Shown here piece after piece: positions 7,331-16,328 of a stretch of 64,000 nucleotides of DNA. Below the pieces are notes generated by a model that was given only the letters and a program-made list of their open reading frames with translations, ran no database searches and was not told the DNA's origin. A program made the translations under genes and the position numbers. Positions within the stretch are counted from its first letter, which is position 1; every line of letters starts with the position of its first letter. The DNA is from an uncultured Pelagibacteraceae bacterium. Lineage in GTDB: Bacteria > Pseudomonadota > Alphaproteobacteria > Pelagibacterales > Pelagibacteraceae. The DNA is taken from contig CACMRC010000004.1 of the NCBI GenBank assembly GCA_902615975.1, forward strand, positions 52,908 to 116,907, given 5' to 3'.

Positions 7331-8743
7331 CTATATTTTGTGGTAGTTATCAACACCAACTGTGTAGTTAGTTCCAGCCAAAGGAACTTTTGCTAAAGCT
7401 GATGCTTCTGATGTTAAAGCAGCTAAATCTTCAGGCTCTAGAGAGTGGATATTTGTTTTTCCACAAGCTCTTGCTAATAGCTGAGCTTCTAGAGTCATTG
7501 AGTGAAGATAATTGTAAACTCTTAGTGCAGCATCATCAGGGTTTAATCTTGCTCTTAATTTAGGATCTTGAGTAGCAACACCAACTGGGCAACGTCCAGT
7601 ATGGCAGTGATAACATTCACCTGCTTTTACACCCATCTCTTTTTCAAAGTCAGCTTCAGGGATATCTTTATTGCAATTTAATGCAATCATTGATCCAGTA
7701 CCAATAGCGATTGCATCAGCTCCAAGAGCTAAAGCTTTAGCCATGTCAGCACCGTCTCTTACTCCACCAGCATAAATTAATGTTACTTTCCCAGTTTTAC
7801 CGACATCATCAATTGCTCTTCTAGCCTCTCTAATTGCAGCAATACCAGGAATACCAGTGTTTGCAGCAGCAATATGCGGACCAGCTCCTGTAGAACCTTC
7901 CATTCCATCTAAGTAAATAGAGTCAGGATCACATTTTGCAGCCATACGCACATCATCATAAACTTTAGATGCACCTAGCTTTAATTGAATTGGCACTTTA
8001 TTTTTTGTTAACTGTCTTAGCTCTTCTACTTTTAACGCTAAATCATCTGGTCCTAACCAGTCTGGGTGTCTCGCTGGAGATCTTTGGTCAATACCAGATG
8101 GTAATGATCTCATCTCGGCAACTTGGTCAGTAACTTTTTGACCCATTAAGTGTCCGCCCATTCCAACTTTTTGACCTTGTCCAATAAATACTTCAATCCC
8201 ATCTGCTAATTGTGCATGATGTGGATTAAAACCGTATCTTGATTGAATACATTGGTAATACCATTTTTCAGAGTATCTTCTTTCATCAGGTATCATTCCA
8301 CCCTCACCTGAACATGTAGCACTACCAGCCATAGTTGCTCCTCTTGCTAAAGCAGTTTTTGCTTCATAAGAAAGCGCACCAAAACTCATTCCTGTAATAT
8401 AAACTGGAATATCTAATTCAATTGGATTTTCACATCTTGGTCCAATAACAGTCTTTGTTTCACATTTTTCTCTGTAACCTTCGATTACAAATCTAGTTAG
8501 TGTTCCAGGTAAGAAAACTAAATCATCAAAAGTAGGAATTTTTTTCATTAATGCCATTCCTCGCATTCTGTATCTTCCTAATTGAGATTTAATATGAATA
8601 TCGTCTATTACTTCAGGTGTAAATATAGCGTTATGACCTAATAAACTTTTATTTCTTTTACCTTCTTCATGTGCGTGGACATCAGCTTTTCCACCAACAC
8701 CTTTTCCATTTTTTTTAACTTTTTTAGATTTTTTCTTAGGCAT
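7331..8743 (-). CDS. glxD: GlxD/MgsC-like glutamate synthase FMN-domain subunit
   Basis: A 470-residue protein matching the central FMN/iron-sulfur domain of glutamate synthase. Landmarks are PVYITGMSFGALSYEAKTAL, the GMEGSTGAGP and YAGGVRDGADMAKALALGADA flavin/phosphate blocks and CYHCHTGRCPVGVATQDP, the Cys cluster that binds a 3Fe-4S centre in GltB. In methylotrophs this subunit with GlxB- and GlxC-like partners is N-methylglutamate synthase (MgsABC), which makes N-methylglutamate from methylamine-derived gamma-glutamylmethylamide. The N-terminal 25 residues are an unusual Lys-rich extension. The start shares TAATG with the glxC stop. Gene name follows the rhizobial glx genes; mgsC is equally apt. 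Confidence 0.85.
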   Translation of the reverse strand: MPKKKSKKVKKNGKGVGGKADVHAHEEGKRNKSLLGHNAIFTPEVIDDIHIKSQLGRYRMRGMALMKKIPTFDDLVFLPGTLTRFVIEGYREKCETKTVIGPRCENPIELDIPVYITGMSFGALSYEAKTALARGATMAGSATCSGEGGMIPDERRYSEKWYYQCIQSRYGFNPHHAQLADGIEVFIGQGQKVGMGGHLMGQKVTDQVAEMRSLPSGIDQRSPARHPDWLGPDDLALKVEELRQLTKNKVPIQLKLGASKVYDDVRMAAKCDPDSIYLDGMEGSTGAGPHIAAANTGIPGIAAIREARRAIDDVGKTGKVTLIYAGGVRDGADMAKALALGADAIAIGTGSMIALNCNKDIPEADFEKEMGVKAGECYHCHTGRCPVGVATQDPKLRARLNPDDAALRVYNYLHSMTLEAQLLARACGKTNIHSLEPEDLAALTSEASALAKVPLAGTNYTVGVDNYHKI

Positions 8744-9597
8744 TATATTGCTCCCTTCTTCTCGGTAGGTTCCAAATTGTCATAATTCCAAAGTTTTTTA
8801 CCAGCTACAATTTTTTTCATTTTACTAACGTCAAAATTTTCACCAATCTCAGCTACTTTCAATTTTCTTTTAAGCCAATCTTGATCACTTGATGTTAATT
8901 CAGCGTCTACAGCATCACTACCATATGATCCAATTTCTCCACCTACGAAAATTGTCCCATCATACATTGAGTCACCTAAGTTTATTCCTACGTCTCCAAG
9001 AATAATTATTCTCCCTCTTTGCATCATAAAACCAGTAAAGGCACCAGCATCACCACCAATTATTATAGTTCCACCTTTCATATCAATACCAGTTCTGGCA
9101 CCAACACTACCTTTACAAATTAAATCACCACCTCTAATTGCCGCACCAAAACAAGATCCAGCATTCTTTTCGATCACTACTTTACCAGCCATTAAATTTT
9201 CTGCACATGACCATCCAACTCTTCCATTAATTCTAACTATTGGACCATCACAAGAACCCATTCCAAAGTACCCTAAACTTCCTTCAAAAATTAAATTTAG
9301 TTTATTTAAAATACCAACTCCAAGACTGTGTTTACCTTGAGGGTTTTTTATTACTATTGTTCCATATCCTTGGCTCATTAAATTATCGATTTCTTTATTA
9401 GCCTCAGGCGCTGTCATGTCCTTAACATCAAGATCAGTTCTTTTATTAAAATCTACATCGTATGTGCCAAAGTAGTAAAAGTTTTCTGCTTCATCAGGAT
9501 TAAAGAATTTTTGTTGAGTTCTCCCTGTTAAAACCTCAGTGTGCATACCCATTGATTGGGCTTTTGATTTTTTCGTTACTGTTTTTAGATTTGCCAT
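8743..9597 (-). CDS. glxC: GlxC/MgsB-like GXGXG-domain protein
   Basis: A 284-residue protein with the right-handed beta-helix GXGXG domain found at the C-terminus of glutamate synthase and in formylmethanofuran dehydrogenase subunit C. Repeats are visible: VGWSCAENLMAGKVVIEKNAG, GAAIRGGDLICKGSVGARTG, KGGTIIIGGDAGAFTG, QRGRIIILGDVG and YDGTIFVGGEIG. In the separate-subunit form it links the amidotransferase and FMN subunits of N-methylglutamate synthase. It overlaps glxB by 13 bases and shares TAATG with glxD, so the three are tightly coupled. A basic N-terminus (TVTKKSKAQ) echoes the charged leaders of its neighbours, though less strongly. Confidence 0.85.
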   Translation of the reverse strand: MANLKTVTKKSKAQSMGMHTEVLTGRTQQKFFNPDEAENFYYFGTYDVDFNKRTDLDVKDMTAPEANKEIDNLMSQGYGTIVIKNPQGKHSLGVGILNKLNLIFEGSLGYFGMGSCDGPIVRINGRVGWSCAENLMAGKVVIEKNAGSCFGAAIRGGDLICKGSVGARTGIDMKGGTIIIGGDAGAFTGFMMQRGRIIILGDVGINLGDSMYDGTIFVGGEIGSYGSDAVDAELTSSDQDWLKRKLKVAEIGENFDVSKMKKIVAGKKLWNYDNLEPTEKKGAI

Positions 9598-10529
9598 ACT
9601 TTAACCTCCCCATCAAACGGATCATATGTATCAATTTCTTGTGGTAATACAGATCTAATTGCAATTTCTTCAGACCCCATAGCAACTAAATCATCAGACT
9701 CATATAAGACCAGAGGTTTTGCAGCCATAGTATCTTTAGCCATTCCTAAAGAGTCTTTTGTTGCAACAAAGTAAGTAAAAACACCATCTAAACCAGTTAA
9801 AGATGCTTTCATTCCTTCTTCTAAAGTTGCACCGTCTCTCATTTTTTCAGCAAGGTAAACTGCAATTAATTCCGAGTCACACTCTGACATAAATCTCATA
9901 CCTTTGTTTTCTAAAACTCTTCTGTTATTCCAGTAGTTAGTTAATTGTCCATTATGAACTACTGATACATCACTAAATGGATATCCCCAAAAAGGGTGGG
10001 CAGATTTGATATCTACACCAGACTCTGTAGCCATTCTAGCATGACCTATAGCATGTGTTCCAACAACTTTATCTAAGCTATATCTATCACAAACCATTTT
10101 AGCGTTTCCAAGATCTTTAATCACTTCTAAAGATTTACCCATAGAAAGAATTTCAACACCTGGAATACTTTCTATACGTTGTGAAAATTCTAACAGATCT
10201 TTAACATTATAATCAATTTCATATCTTAAAGAGTAGGGAAGAGTTCTTTCTTCTTTAACTATTTTAGCTCCCATTTCAGTCAGAGTTTCATCTACAATTT
10301 TTTTTCTTTCATCGTAAACAGATACATCCTCCATAACTGATGAACTACCTTCTCCAACGTTTTCTCCAACTTTAAAACGCATGATGAAGTTTTTTCCATC
10401 CGTATCGCCATATAAAGCGTAACCTGTTGAATCTTCTCCTCTATGTTTTAATGCTTGAAGCATACCTTGCAATTCACTTCCAACATTTGAAGATTTCCCT
10501 CTATGAATTAAACCTGCTATTCCACACAT
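9585..10529 (-). CDS. glxB: GlxB/MgsA-like class II glutamine amidotransferase
   Basis: A 314-residue Ntn-type amidotransferase starting MCGIAGLIH, so Met removal exposes the catalytic Cys. Later family motifs are GHARMATESGVDIKSAHPFW and VVHNGQLTNY, and MSECDSELIAVYLAEK. It should release nitrogen from a glutamine-type amide (glutamine or gamma-glutamylmethylamide) and channel it to the GlxD-like subunit. Compared with GlmS or PurF it lacks a C-terminal sugar/PRPP domain, as expected for a separate GATase subunit. An AAAGGG ribosome site precedes the ATG. It follows the glutamine synthetase paralogue by 32 bases and overlaps glxC. Confidence 0.85.
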   Translation of the reverse strand: MCGIAGLIHRGKSSNVGSELQGMLQALKHRGEDSTGYALYGDTDGKNFIMRFKVGENVGEGSSSVMEDVSVYDERKKIVDETLTEMGAKIVKEERTLPYSLRYEIDYNVKDLLEFSQRIESIPGVEILSMGKSLEVIKDLGNAKMVCDRYSLDKVVGTHAIGHARMATESGVDIKSAHPFWGYPFSDVSVVHNGQLTNYWNNRRVLENKGMRFMSECDSELIAVYLAEKMRDGATLEEGMKASLTGLDGVFTYFVATKDSLGMAKDTMAAKPLVLYESDDLVAMGSEEIAIRSVLPQEIDTYDPFDGEVKVWQI

Positions 10530-10561
10530 ATATTTATACCCTTTCTATCTATTTCTGTGAC

Positions 10562-12031
10562 CTACGGTAGACAATCAAGATAAGTATCCAGATCCCATTG
10601 TGTTGTTGCACCAAGAAATCTTTCCCACTCATCGTTTTTGTACCAATGGAAAACTTTATACATTTCATCTGGCATTGCAGATTTGATGACTTCATCCTCA
10701 GCCAGTCTATCTAAAGCTTCACCTAAACTTAATGGAAGTTTTTTAACATCTTTACCAGCTTTTTGAGCTTCATAAATATTTCTAGACTCTGGGGCTGCTG
10801 GTTTCATTTTTTTAGTTATACCTTCATCGCAAGCTTTTAATAAAGCAGCACCTAATAAGTAAGGATTGTGCATCGAGTCTACTGATCTATACTCAAATCT
10901 TCCTGGAGCAGAAACTCTTAGACCACAAGTTCTGTTTTGATATCCCCAATCAGCGTAAACGGGAGCCCAAAATCCTTGATCCCATAATCTTCTATAAGAA
11001 TTTACAGTTGAAGATCCAAGAGCTGTTAATGCTGGTAAGTGCTTCATGATACCTGCAATCGATTGTAAACCAATTTTACCTGGTAATTGCATATCCTTAG
11101 TATCAGGCATAAAAGTATTTGTTCCACCTTCAACATAACTAAATACTTCTTCAACACCCGGAAGTGTTTTGTTTCCAAGTTTGTTAAGTTTTATTTTTCC
11201 ACCTTTCCATAAAGACATGTTTGTATGACAACCACTAGCAGAAACACCCATAAATGGTTTTGTCATAAAGCAAGCAATTAAATTATGTTCTCTAGCAACC
11301 TGAGCACAAATTTGTCTGTAAGTTGACAATCTATCTGCATTTCTTAGAACGTTATCGTAAGTCCAGTTTAATTCTAATTGGCCTGGAGCATCTTCGTGAT
11401 CTCCTTGAATCATATCAAGACCCATTGCTTTTGCGTATTCAATAACCTTCATAAACACTGGTCTTAATGACTCAAATTGATCAATGTGATAACAGAATGG
11501 TTTAGAAAAACCTTTACCTGTAGGCGTTCCATCCTCATTTTTTGTTAACCACATCATTTCAGGCTCAGTACCAACTCTCAATTCTAGACCATGTTTTTTC
11601 TTAAATTCATCCATGAAAATTCTTAGATTTCCTCTGCAGTCTGAAGTTAAATGACCGCCTGGATTTTTTCTTTCTTCCCTGTTTCTAAAACAAGTTACAA
11701 ATACTCTTCCAACTCTTTTATCCCATGGTAATTGAACAAAAGTTTCAGGATCAGGTATTCCAACAAGCTCCATAGCCTCTGGTCCATATCCAATGTAATT
11801 ATTATGACGATCTAAAAACAAGTTTGCGGTAGCACCGTAAACTAATTGAAATCCTTTTTCAGCTGTTCTTTCCCAGTGATCTGCAGGTATACCTTTACCA
11901 ACAACTCTACCAGTTACAGAAATGAATTGATAATAAATATAAGTGATACCAAGTTCATTAATTTTTTCTCTAACTTTTTTAACTAATTTTGCTCTACCTG
12001 GCTGGTTAACATGTTTCTCTAGATCTGTCAT
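10562..12031 (-). CDS. glnT: Glutamine synthetase family protein, paralogue linked to glxBCD
   Basis: A glutamine synthetase superfamily protein of 489 residues. GTEPEMMWL, GDHEDAPGQLELNW, ASGCHTNMSLWKG and NRTCGLRVSAPGRFEYRS mark the catalytic core. It differs from the gmaS-like paralogue at the key positions (EDAPGQL rather than EDANGQF; YQNRTCG rather than TGNNRTH) and is closer to the type III forms carried in rhizobial glx/glnT regions. The ORF track uses a GTG at 12037, but GAGGGG overlaps that GTG and sits five bases before the ATG at 12031, so I choose ATG. First gene of the glx operon, so it probably supplies the gamma-glutamyl amide used by GlxBCD. Substrate unresolved. Confidence 0.78.
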   Translation of the reverse strand: MTDLEKHVNQPGRAKLVKKVREKINELGITYIYYQFISVTGRVVGKGIPADHWERTAEKGFQLVYGATANLFLDRHNNYIGYGPEAMELVGIPDPETFVQLPWDKRVGRVFVTCFRNREERKNPGGHLTSDCRGNLRIFMDEFKKKHGLELRVGTEPEMMWLTKNEDGTPTGKGFSKPFCYHIDQFESLRPVFMKVIEYAKAMGLDMIQGDHEDAPGQLELNWTYDNVLRNADRLSTYRQICAQVAREHNLIACFMTKPFMGVSASGCHTNMSLWKGGKIKLNKLGNKTLPGVEEVFSYVEGGTNTFMPDTKDMQLPGKIGLQSIAGIMKHLPALTALGSSTVNSYRRLWDQGFWAPVYADWGYQNRTCGLRVSAPGRFEYRSVDSMHNPYLLGAALLKACDEGITKKMKPAAPESRNIYEAQKAGKDVKKLPLSLGEALDRLAEDEVIKSAMPDEMYKVFHWYKNDEWERFLGATTQWDLDTYLDCLP

Positions 12032-12100
12032 TTTCACCCCTCAATGAATTTAATTTATTCAAACGTAGCTGAAAAATTTATTTGTGTCTAGGCTTTGAGT

Positions 12101-13429
12101 CTAGCTCCATGGAAACGGACTGTTCGAAGTAGGGTGAAGTTCACCCTTCTCGTAACGGTTGAATCTAAATGGTTTTAACAAATCACTTTCAGTACCAAGA
12201 ATTTCTTTTGCAACAAGTTCTCCTACCCCAATCATTTTATAACCGTGATTGGCATCTGCAATCATGTAAACGTTTTCAAAAAATCTATCAAAGATTGGAA
12301 ACGAGTCTGGTGTCATACATCCAAGTCCGCCCGATGGTCCTTTTCTATATAAATCAGATTTACCTTCAAATCTTTTTTGACAATGTGCTAAAGCTGAACA
12401 CCACATTTCACTAAATGCGTCTGTTGTTTGATATTCAGGTGACTCAATTCCATAAGGATCAACATTAACTTGATCAAAATGTTTTTTAACTATGTAAGGA
12501 GAAGTTCCCCCTTGTACACCTAAACCTTCAATGTCAGGTTTGTAATAAATTCCCCAAATTTTATCTGTTAATAATTTTTTTGTTTTGTCTGAATATAACG
12601 GAGCAGTCGAGTCTACATGAACCACAGGAGGTTGTTTTCCATCATTTGTTTTTAGAAAATCTGGCTCAACACCAATAACACCTTCTTGTAGCATCCAGTA
12701 TGTCCACATATCTGTTACATGCATTTTTCCATCTTTGCCTTTAATGTTAGCCGTTTTAGGTAACTCTAACATATTCCAAAAATCTCTCGCCCATGGACCT
12801 GCACCGATAACAACCTGTTCGCACTCAATTGTACCTTTGTCTGTCTCTATTCCTGTAACAGCTTGACTGTTACTTCCTCTTTTAAAACCTGTTACTTTTA
12901 CACCTTTCATAACCTGAACACCGTTTGATGTAGATTTACTTTCAAGTGCTTTAATTGAATCTTTGTTAAATGCGTATCCACCTTTTTTTTCATGAAGTAT
13001 TGAAGTGATGCCTTGTGCTTGCCAATCATCAAAAATACTTTTCATATAATTCGAACAATCTTTTTCACCTTCAATAAATTCTGACTCATATCCGATTGCT
13101 TTTTGTTGCTCATAAATGCTTGCAACATCTTCGTGCATTACTTCAGGTGAAATTTGTAAGTAGCCAACAGGATTATATTTAAATGCTTTCGGATCACTCT
13201 CCCAAACTGAAACTGAGTGAGCCATAAGCTCTCTCATTGCTGGTTGGAAATAATTATTTCTTACAACGCCACAAGCAATTCCGCTTGCACCAGCTGCAGT
13301 ATCTTTTTTCTCTAATACAATTATTTCACCAGGATTTTTATATGTTTCAGAAAGTTTCCAAGCAGTACTAAGACCATGAATTCCACCACCGATGATTACT
13401 ACTTTTGCTTTCGAAGGTAATGTCGTCAT
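12101..13429 (-). CDS. DAO-family FAD-dependent oxidoreductase
   Basis: A 442-residue flavoprotein with an N-terminal Rossmann motif (KVVIIGGGIHGLSTAWKL), an AAGASGIACGVVRNNYFQPAMREL segment typical of the sarcosine oxidase beta/DAO superfamily and a C-terminal FAD return strand (PSGGLGCMTPDSFPIFD; IADANHGYKMIGVGE). Family members oxidise secondary or tertiary amines such as sarcosine, N-methylamino acids or D-amino acids. No GcvT or zinc-subunit gene flanks it, so it looks single-subunit. It lies between the MarR/tdm genes and the glx operon, so a methylated-amine substrate is likely. Because a dimethylamine-oxidising enzyme is otherwise missing from this pathway, it is an interesting candidate, but that is inference. 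Confidence 0.75.
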   Translation of the reverse strand: MTTLPSKAKVVIIGGGIHGLSTAWKLSETYKNPGEIIVLEKKDTAAGASGIACGVVRNNYFQPAMRELMAHSVSVWESDPKAFKYNPVGYLQISPEVMHEDVASIYEQQKAIGYESEFIEGEKDCSNYMKSIFDDWQAQGITSILHEKKGGYAFNKDSIKALESKSTSNGVQVMKGVKVTGFKRGSNSQAVTGIETDKGTIECEQVVIGAGPWARDFWNMLELPKTANIKGKDGKMHVTDMWTYWMLQEGVIGVEPDFLKTNDGKQPPVVHVDSTAPLYSDKTKKLLTDKIWGIYYKPDIEGLGVQGGTSPYIVKKHFDQVNVDPYGIESPEYQTTDAFSEMWCSALAHCQKRFEGKSDLYRKGPSGGLGCMTPDSFPIFDRFFENVYMIADANHGYKMIGVGELVAKEILGTESDLLKPFRFNRYEKGELHPTSNSPFPWS

Positions 13430-13530
13430 GTAAAAACATTATTTTTTGCAAATAGTAATTAATATAATTTTTTATAGAACTAAAAATTATATATATAATT
13501 TAGATATTTCAATTTTTGTGAAATTTGTCC

Positions 13531-13881
13531 CTAATAACTTATATTTTTTAAGGTATCCAGGTATTCATTAAATTCTCTAATAAAAGAGTCACTAGGTATT
13601 ATATTCTTTACCCTTTGGTCTGTTGATGTTTTTTCAAGACGAAAGAATCCTTTTTCACAAGCTTCAGTAATAATTAATGCAGATTTAGGTCTAGATGTTT
13701 TAAATAATTTAGTTTTAAGTTCCTCAACAGATAGTTTTTTATTTTCTTTATGTGCAGACATTACTAATAACATCATATGATAGTGAGAAGGAGATTTTCT
13801 AAAAAAATAGTTACTAGCTGTATGCGACTGTCTCATTTGATCTTCCCAAAAATCTAATAAAGTCTTTTTTTCTTTTGGCAT
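13531..13881 (-). CDS. MarR-like winged-helix transcriptional regulator
   Basis: A 116-residue soluble protein. The segment SVEELKTKLFKTSRPKSALIITEACEKGFF reads as helix-turn-helix, and LEKTSTDQRVKNIIPSDSFI fits the MarR-type wing with its D-x-R and following basic residues, then a C-terminal dimerisation helix. It is shorter than usual MarR proteins (about 140-150), with a reduced N-terminal helix. It lies five bases downstream of tdm and is followed by a 101-base gap before the DAO gene. A local regulator of the TMAO/methylamine genes is the obvious hypothesis. The fold assignment is by eye. Confidence 0.6.
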   Translation of the reverse strand: MPKEKKTLLDFWEDQMRQSHTASNYFFRKSPSHYHMMLLVMSAHKENKKLSVEELKTKLFKTSRPKSALIITEACEKGFFRLEKTSTDQRVKNIIPSDSFIREFNEYLDTLKNISY

Positions 13882-13886
13882 TATTT

Positions 13887-16226
13887 TTAAGCTCTGACTC
13901 TTGATTTGGTTGGATCGTAGAATGGAAAACCAACAACTTTTGCACCAATCCTTTTTTGATGACCATCGATTTTACCTATTTCAACTTCAGCACCGATTTC
14001 TGAGTATTGAACATCTATTCTGCAAAGAGCAATATTTTTATTCAAAGTAGAGGACAAACATCCACTGGTAACTATACCAACCTGTGATCTTCCAATATGA
14101 ACACAGTCTCCATGTCCTGCTATTTCTTTTCCATTAAGTTCTAGGCCTACCAATTTCTTTTGTGGGTTAGCTTTTCTTTTAATCAATTCCTCTTTACCAA
14201 TAAAATCTTCTTCTTTTGTTTTCAGTGGAACGGTAAAACCAATACCAGCTTCAAAAGGATCTTGCTCTCCATCAAACTCTGCGCCAAATAAAATTAAACC
14301 TGCCTCAATTCTTAGTTTGTCTAAGGCAGCAAACCCTGCTGGTATCAATCCATCATCTTTACCTGCTTCCATTAATTTATCCCAAACTTCGGGAGCATGT
14401 TTTGGATGACACCAAACCTCATAACCTAATTCACCAGTATAACCTGTTCTAGAAACAATTAATGGAATACCTTGAAGTTCTTCTATTCTACAAATAGTAA
14501 ATCTAAACCAGCCTAACTCATCTATCGAAGGCTGTGTTGGTGGTGTAAAGATAATTTTCTTTAAAATTTCTCTACTTTTTGGACCTTGCAAAGATACATT
14601 GCTAATTTGATCAGTAGAGTTTTTAACAATAGCATTAAAATTCTTTTTCTTTGCAATTTCTTTTAGCCATTCTCCACCATATTCATCTCCACATATCCAT
14701 CTAAAACCTGTTTCGCTTAATCTTAAAAGAGTTCCATCATCGAACATCATTCCATTTTCGTAACACATCGCAGAATATACAACCTGTCCAACAGAAAGTT
14801 TTTTTATATTTCTCGTAAGAGTGTAGTTCATTAACTCTTCAGCATCAGGGCCAATTATTTCAAACTTTCTTAGTGATGATAGATCAATTAAAACAGCATC
14901 ATTTCTACAAGCATTGTATTCATTAACCAAACCATGTTTGGTGTAATCGTTTGGAAGCCAAAACCCTCTAGCATCAACAAAGTTTCTAGTTAATTTTGAA
15001 GTTTTTTCATAAAAACCAGAATTTCTAGTGAGTTTATTTTCAGAGTCTGTTTTCATTCTAAAACCAAATGACTTTCTAAATTCTTTGTTTTTGTCGTAAG
15101 TTCTAACAAATATATTAGTAGGATTCCATGAATTACAAGGATCTATATCACTTGGACATGCAGTTGTTCCAATTGTTAAATCTTTTAAGGCCTTAAACAT
15201 TACATAGTCACCGGGTCTAGAATAAGATTCATCAGAAATAACAGAATTTAATCCTCCAGCTGAGGTGTTAAAAAACAAATTAATTGCATGCCAACCTTTT
15301 TGTTTCTGAACACCGTATTTCGACATACTTTCAGTTAAATTATCTGAACAATTTGGATGACCAAAATATCCTGCGTCTTCATAATATTTTGATGTACATG
15401 CAAGATTAAAAGTATCATGTTTACCTACAGTATCTCTTATAACTTCAACAAGAGGCTCATGATCTGTGTCATAAAATTTAGAGAACAAACCTGGTCCTGG
15501 GAAAGTATTACCCATGAATGTTCTTGTGGTTTGCCAATCTAATCCTTTTTCAATTCCTTTTTCTAATTTTCTTGTATCGAATGCCACAAAGTCAGAACAT
15601 TGTCTGCCAGTTGGACTTATCACTTGAATATAATCTCCTTCTTTAACCTCATAAGATATTGAAGTTTCTTTAATTATATTCTCTTCATAAACAGGCTCGA
15701 AAACAGGATCAGGAATTACATTTAATTCCTTATCATTAACAATTTTAGCTCTTTTAACAAATATAGTTATATCAGTTGGTGGATTTTGTTTTGTAACATC
15801 CATATCTTCGCCAGGTGCTGAAAATATTGTGTAACATTTATCTTTTGATTTTAATTTAATTTTTTCACCAGGTTTTGTGTCTAAATCAAATATAATTGAT
15901 GATTTTGAATTAGAAATTTTTAAATTTCTTTTTTTTAATTGATAGTTGGTTGCTAAAATTGTTTCATCGTTTCCGCTAAGAATATTTCTTATGAAGTTTT
16001 TTTCATTGTTTGATTTGAGATTTAATATTCCAACATCTGAATTTCCATCCTTATCAAAACAAATAATCTCACATATTTGATTTCCTTCATTATTGATTAT
16101 TTCTATTTCATCATCGGGAAAAATCTGAAAACCAGTTAGACCGCCACCATTAACAACATGTCTTTCAACTCCAGGTGGTAAAATATTTAAACCAGGATAT
16201 TTGATATCTTTGCTTGTACCTAACAT
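13887..16226 (-). CDS. tdm: Trimethylamine N-oxide demethylase (DUF1989-GcvT fusion)
   Basis: A two-module protein. After an N-terminal region of about 190 residues comes a DUF1989 domain with conserved Cys/His (SPTGRQCSDFVAFD, FGHPNCSDNL, TTACPSDIDPC). A full GcvT-type THF domain follows (IDLSSLRKFEIIGPDAEELM, SLQGPKSREILKK, SRTGYTGELGYEVW, FIGKEEL). This architecture and length match TMAO demethylase, in which the zinc-containing DUF1989 part forms dimethylamine and formaldehyde and the THF domain captures formaldehyde as methylene-THF. The ORF track starts at a TTG at 16259; the ATG at 16226 (MLGTSKDIKYPG) is more likely. It is divergent from an OpuAC-type transporter, as expected for TMAO uptake genes. 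Confidence 0.85.
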   Translation of the reverse strand: MLGTSKDIKYPGLNILPPGVERHVVNGGGLTGFQIFPDDEIEIINNEGNQICEIICFDKDGNSDVGILNLKSNNEKNFIRNILSGNDETILATNYQLKKRNLKISNSKSSIIFDLDTKPGEKIKLKSKDKCYTIFSAPGEDMDVTKQNPPTDITIFVKRAKIVNDKELNVIPDPVFEPVYEENIIKETSISYEVKEGDYIQVISPTGRQCSDFVAFDTRKLEKGIEKGLDWQTTRTFMGNTFPGPGLFSKFYDTDHEPLVEVIRDTVGKHDTFNLACTSKYYEDAGYFGHPNCSDNLTESMSKYGVQKQKGWHAINLFFNTSAGGLNSVISDESYSRPGDYVMFKALKDLTIGTTACPSDIDPCNSWNPTNIFVRTYDKNKEFRKSFGFRMKTDSENKLTRNSGFYEKTSKLTRNFVDARGFWLPNDYTKHGLVNEYNACRNDAVLIDLSSLRKFEIIGPDAEELMNYTLTRNIKKLSVGQVVYSAMCYENGMMFDDGTLLRLSETGFRWICGDEYGGEWLKEIAKKKNFNAIVKNSTDQISNVSLQGPKSREILKKIIFTPPTQPSIDELGWFRFTICRIEELQGIPLIVSRTGYTGELGYEVWCHPKHAPEVWDKLMEAGKDDGLIPAGFAALDKLRIEAGLILFGAEFDGEQDPFEAGIGFTVPLKTKEEDFIGKEELIKRKANPQKKLVGLELNGKEIAGHGDCVHIGRSQVGIVTSGCLSSTLNKNIALCRIDVQYSEIGAEVEIGKIDGHQKRIGAKVVGFPFYDPTKSRVRA

Positions 16227-16265
16227 TTTATTAATTAAGTGAGACCATAATATAATCAAAACGAG

Positions 16266-16294
16266 TTGACTATAACTTTAAATAGGAACATACT
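16266..16294 (+). promoter_or_regulatory. Sigma70-type promoter for the tmoX-like gene
   Basis: TTGACT at 16266-16271 and CATACT at 16289-16294 are separated by 17 bases, giving good -35 and fair -10 matches. Transcription would start about 30 bases before the ATG at 16329. A strong ribosome site (GAGGGG) lies at about 16317-16323. The region also has to contain the divergent tdm promoter. Confidence 0.6.
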
Positions 16295-16328
16295 TTATTA
16301 TTAATATATTAATTATAGAGGGGTATAT

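Noticed and set aside
13887-16259. TTG start at 16259 for tdm and plain aminomethyltransferase annotation
   Set aside because: ATG at 16226 is a better start, and the DUF1989 plus GcvT layout with the neighbouring importer fits Tdm better than glycine cleavage T-protein.
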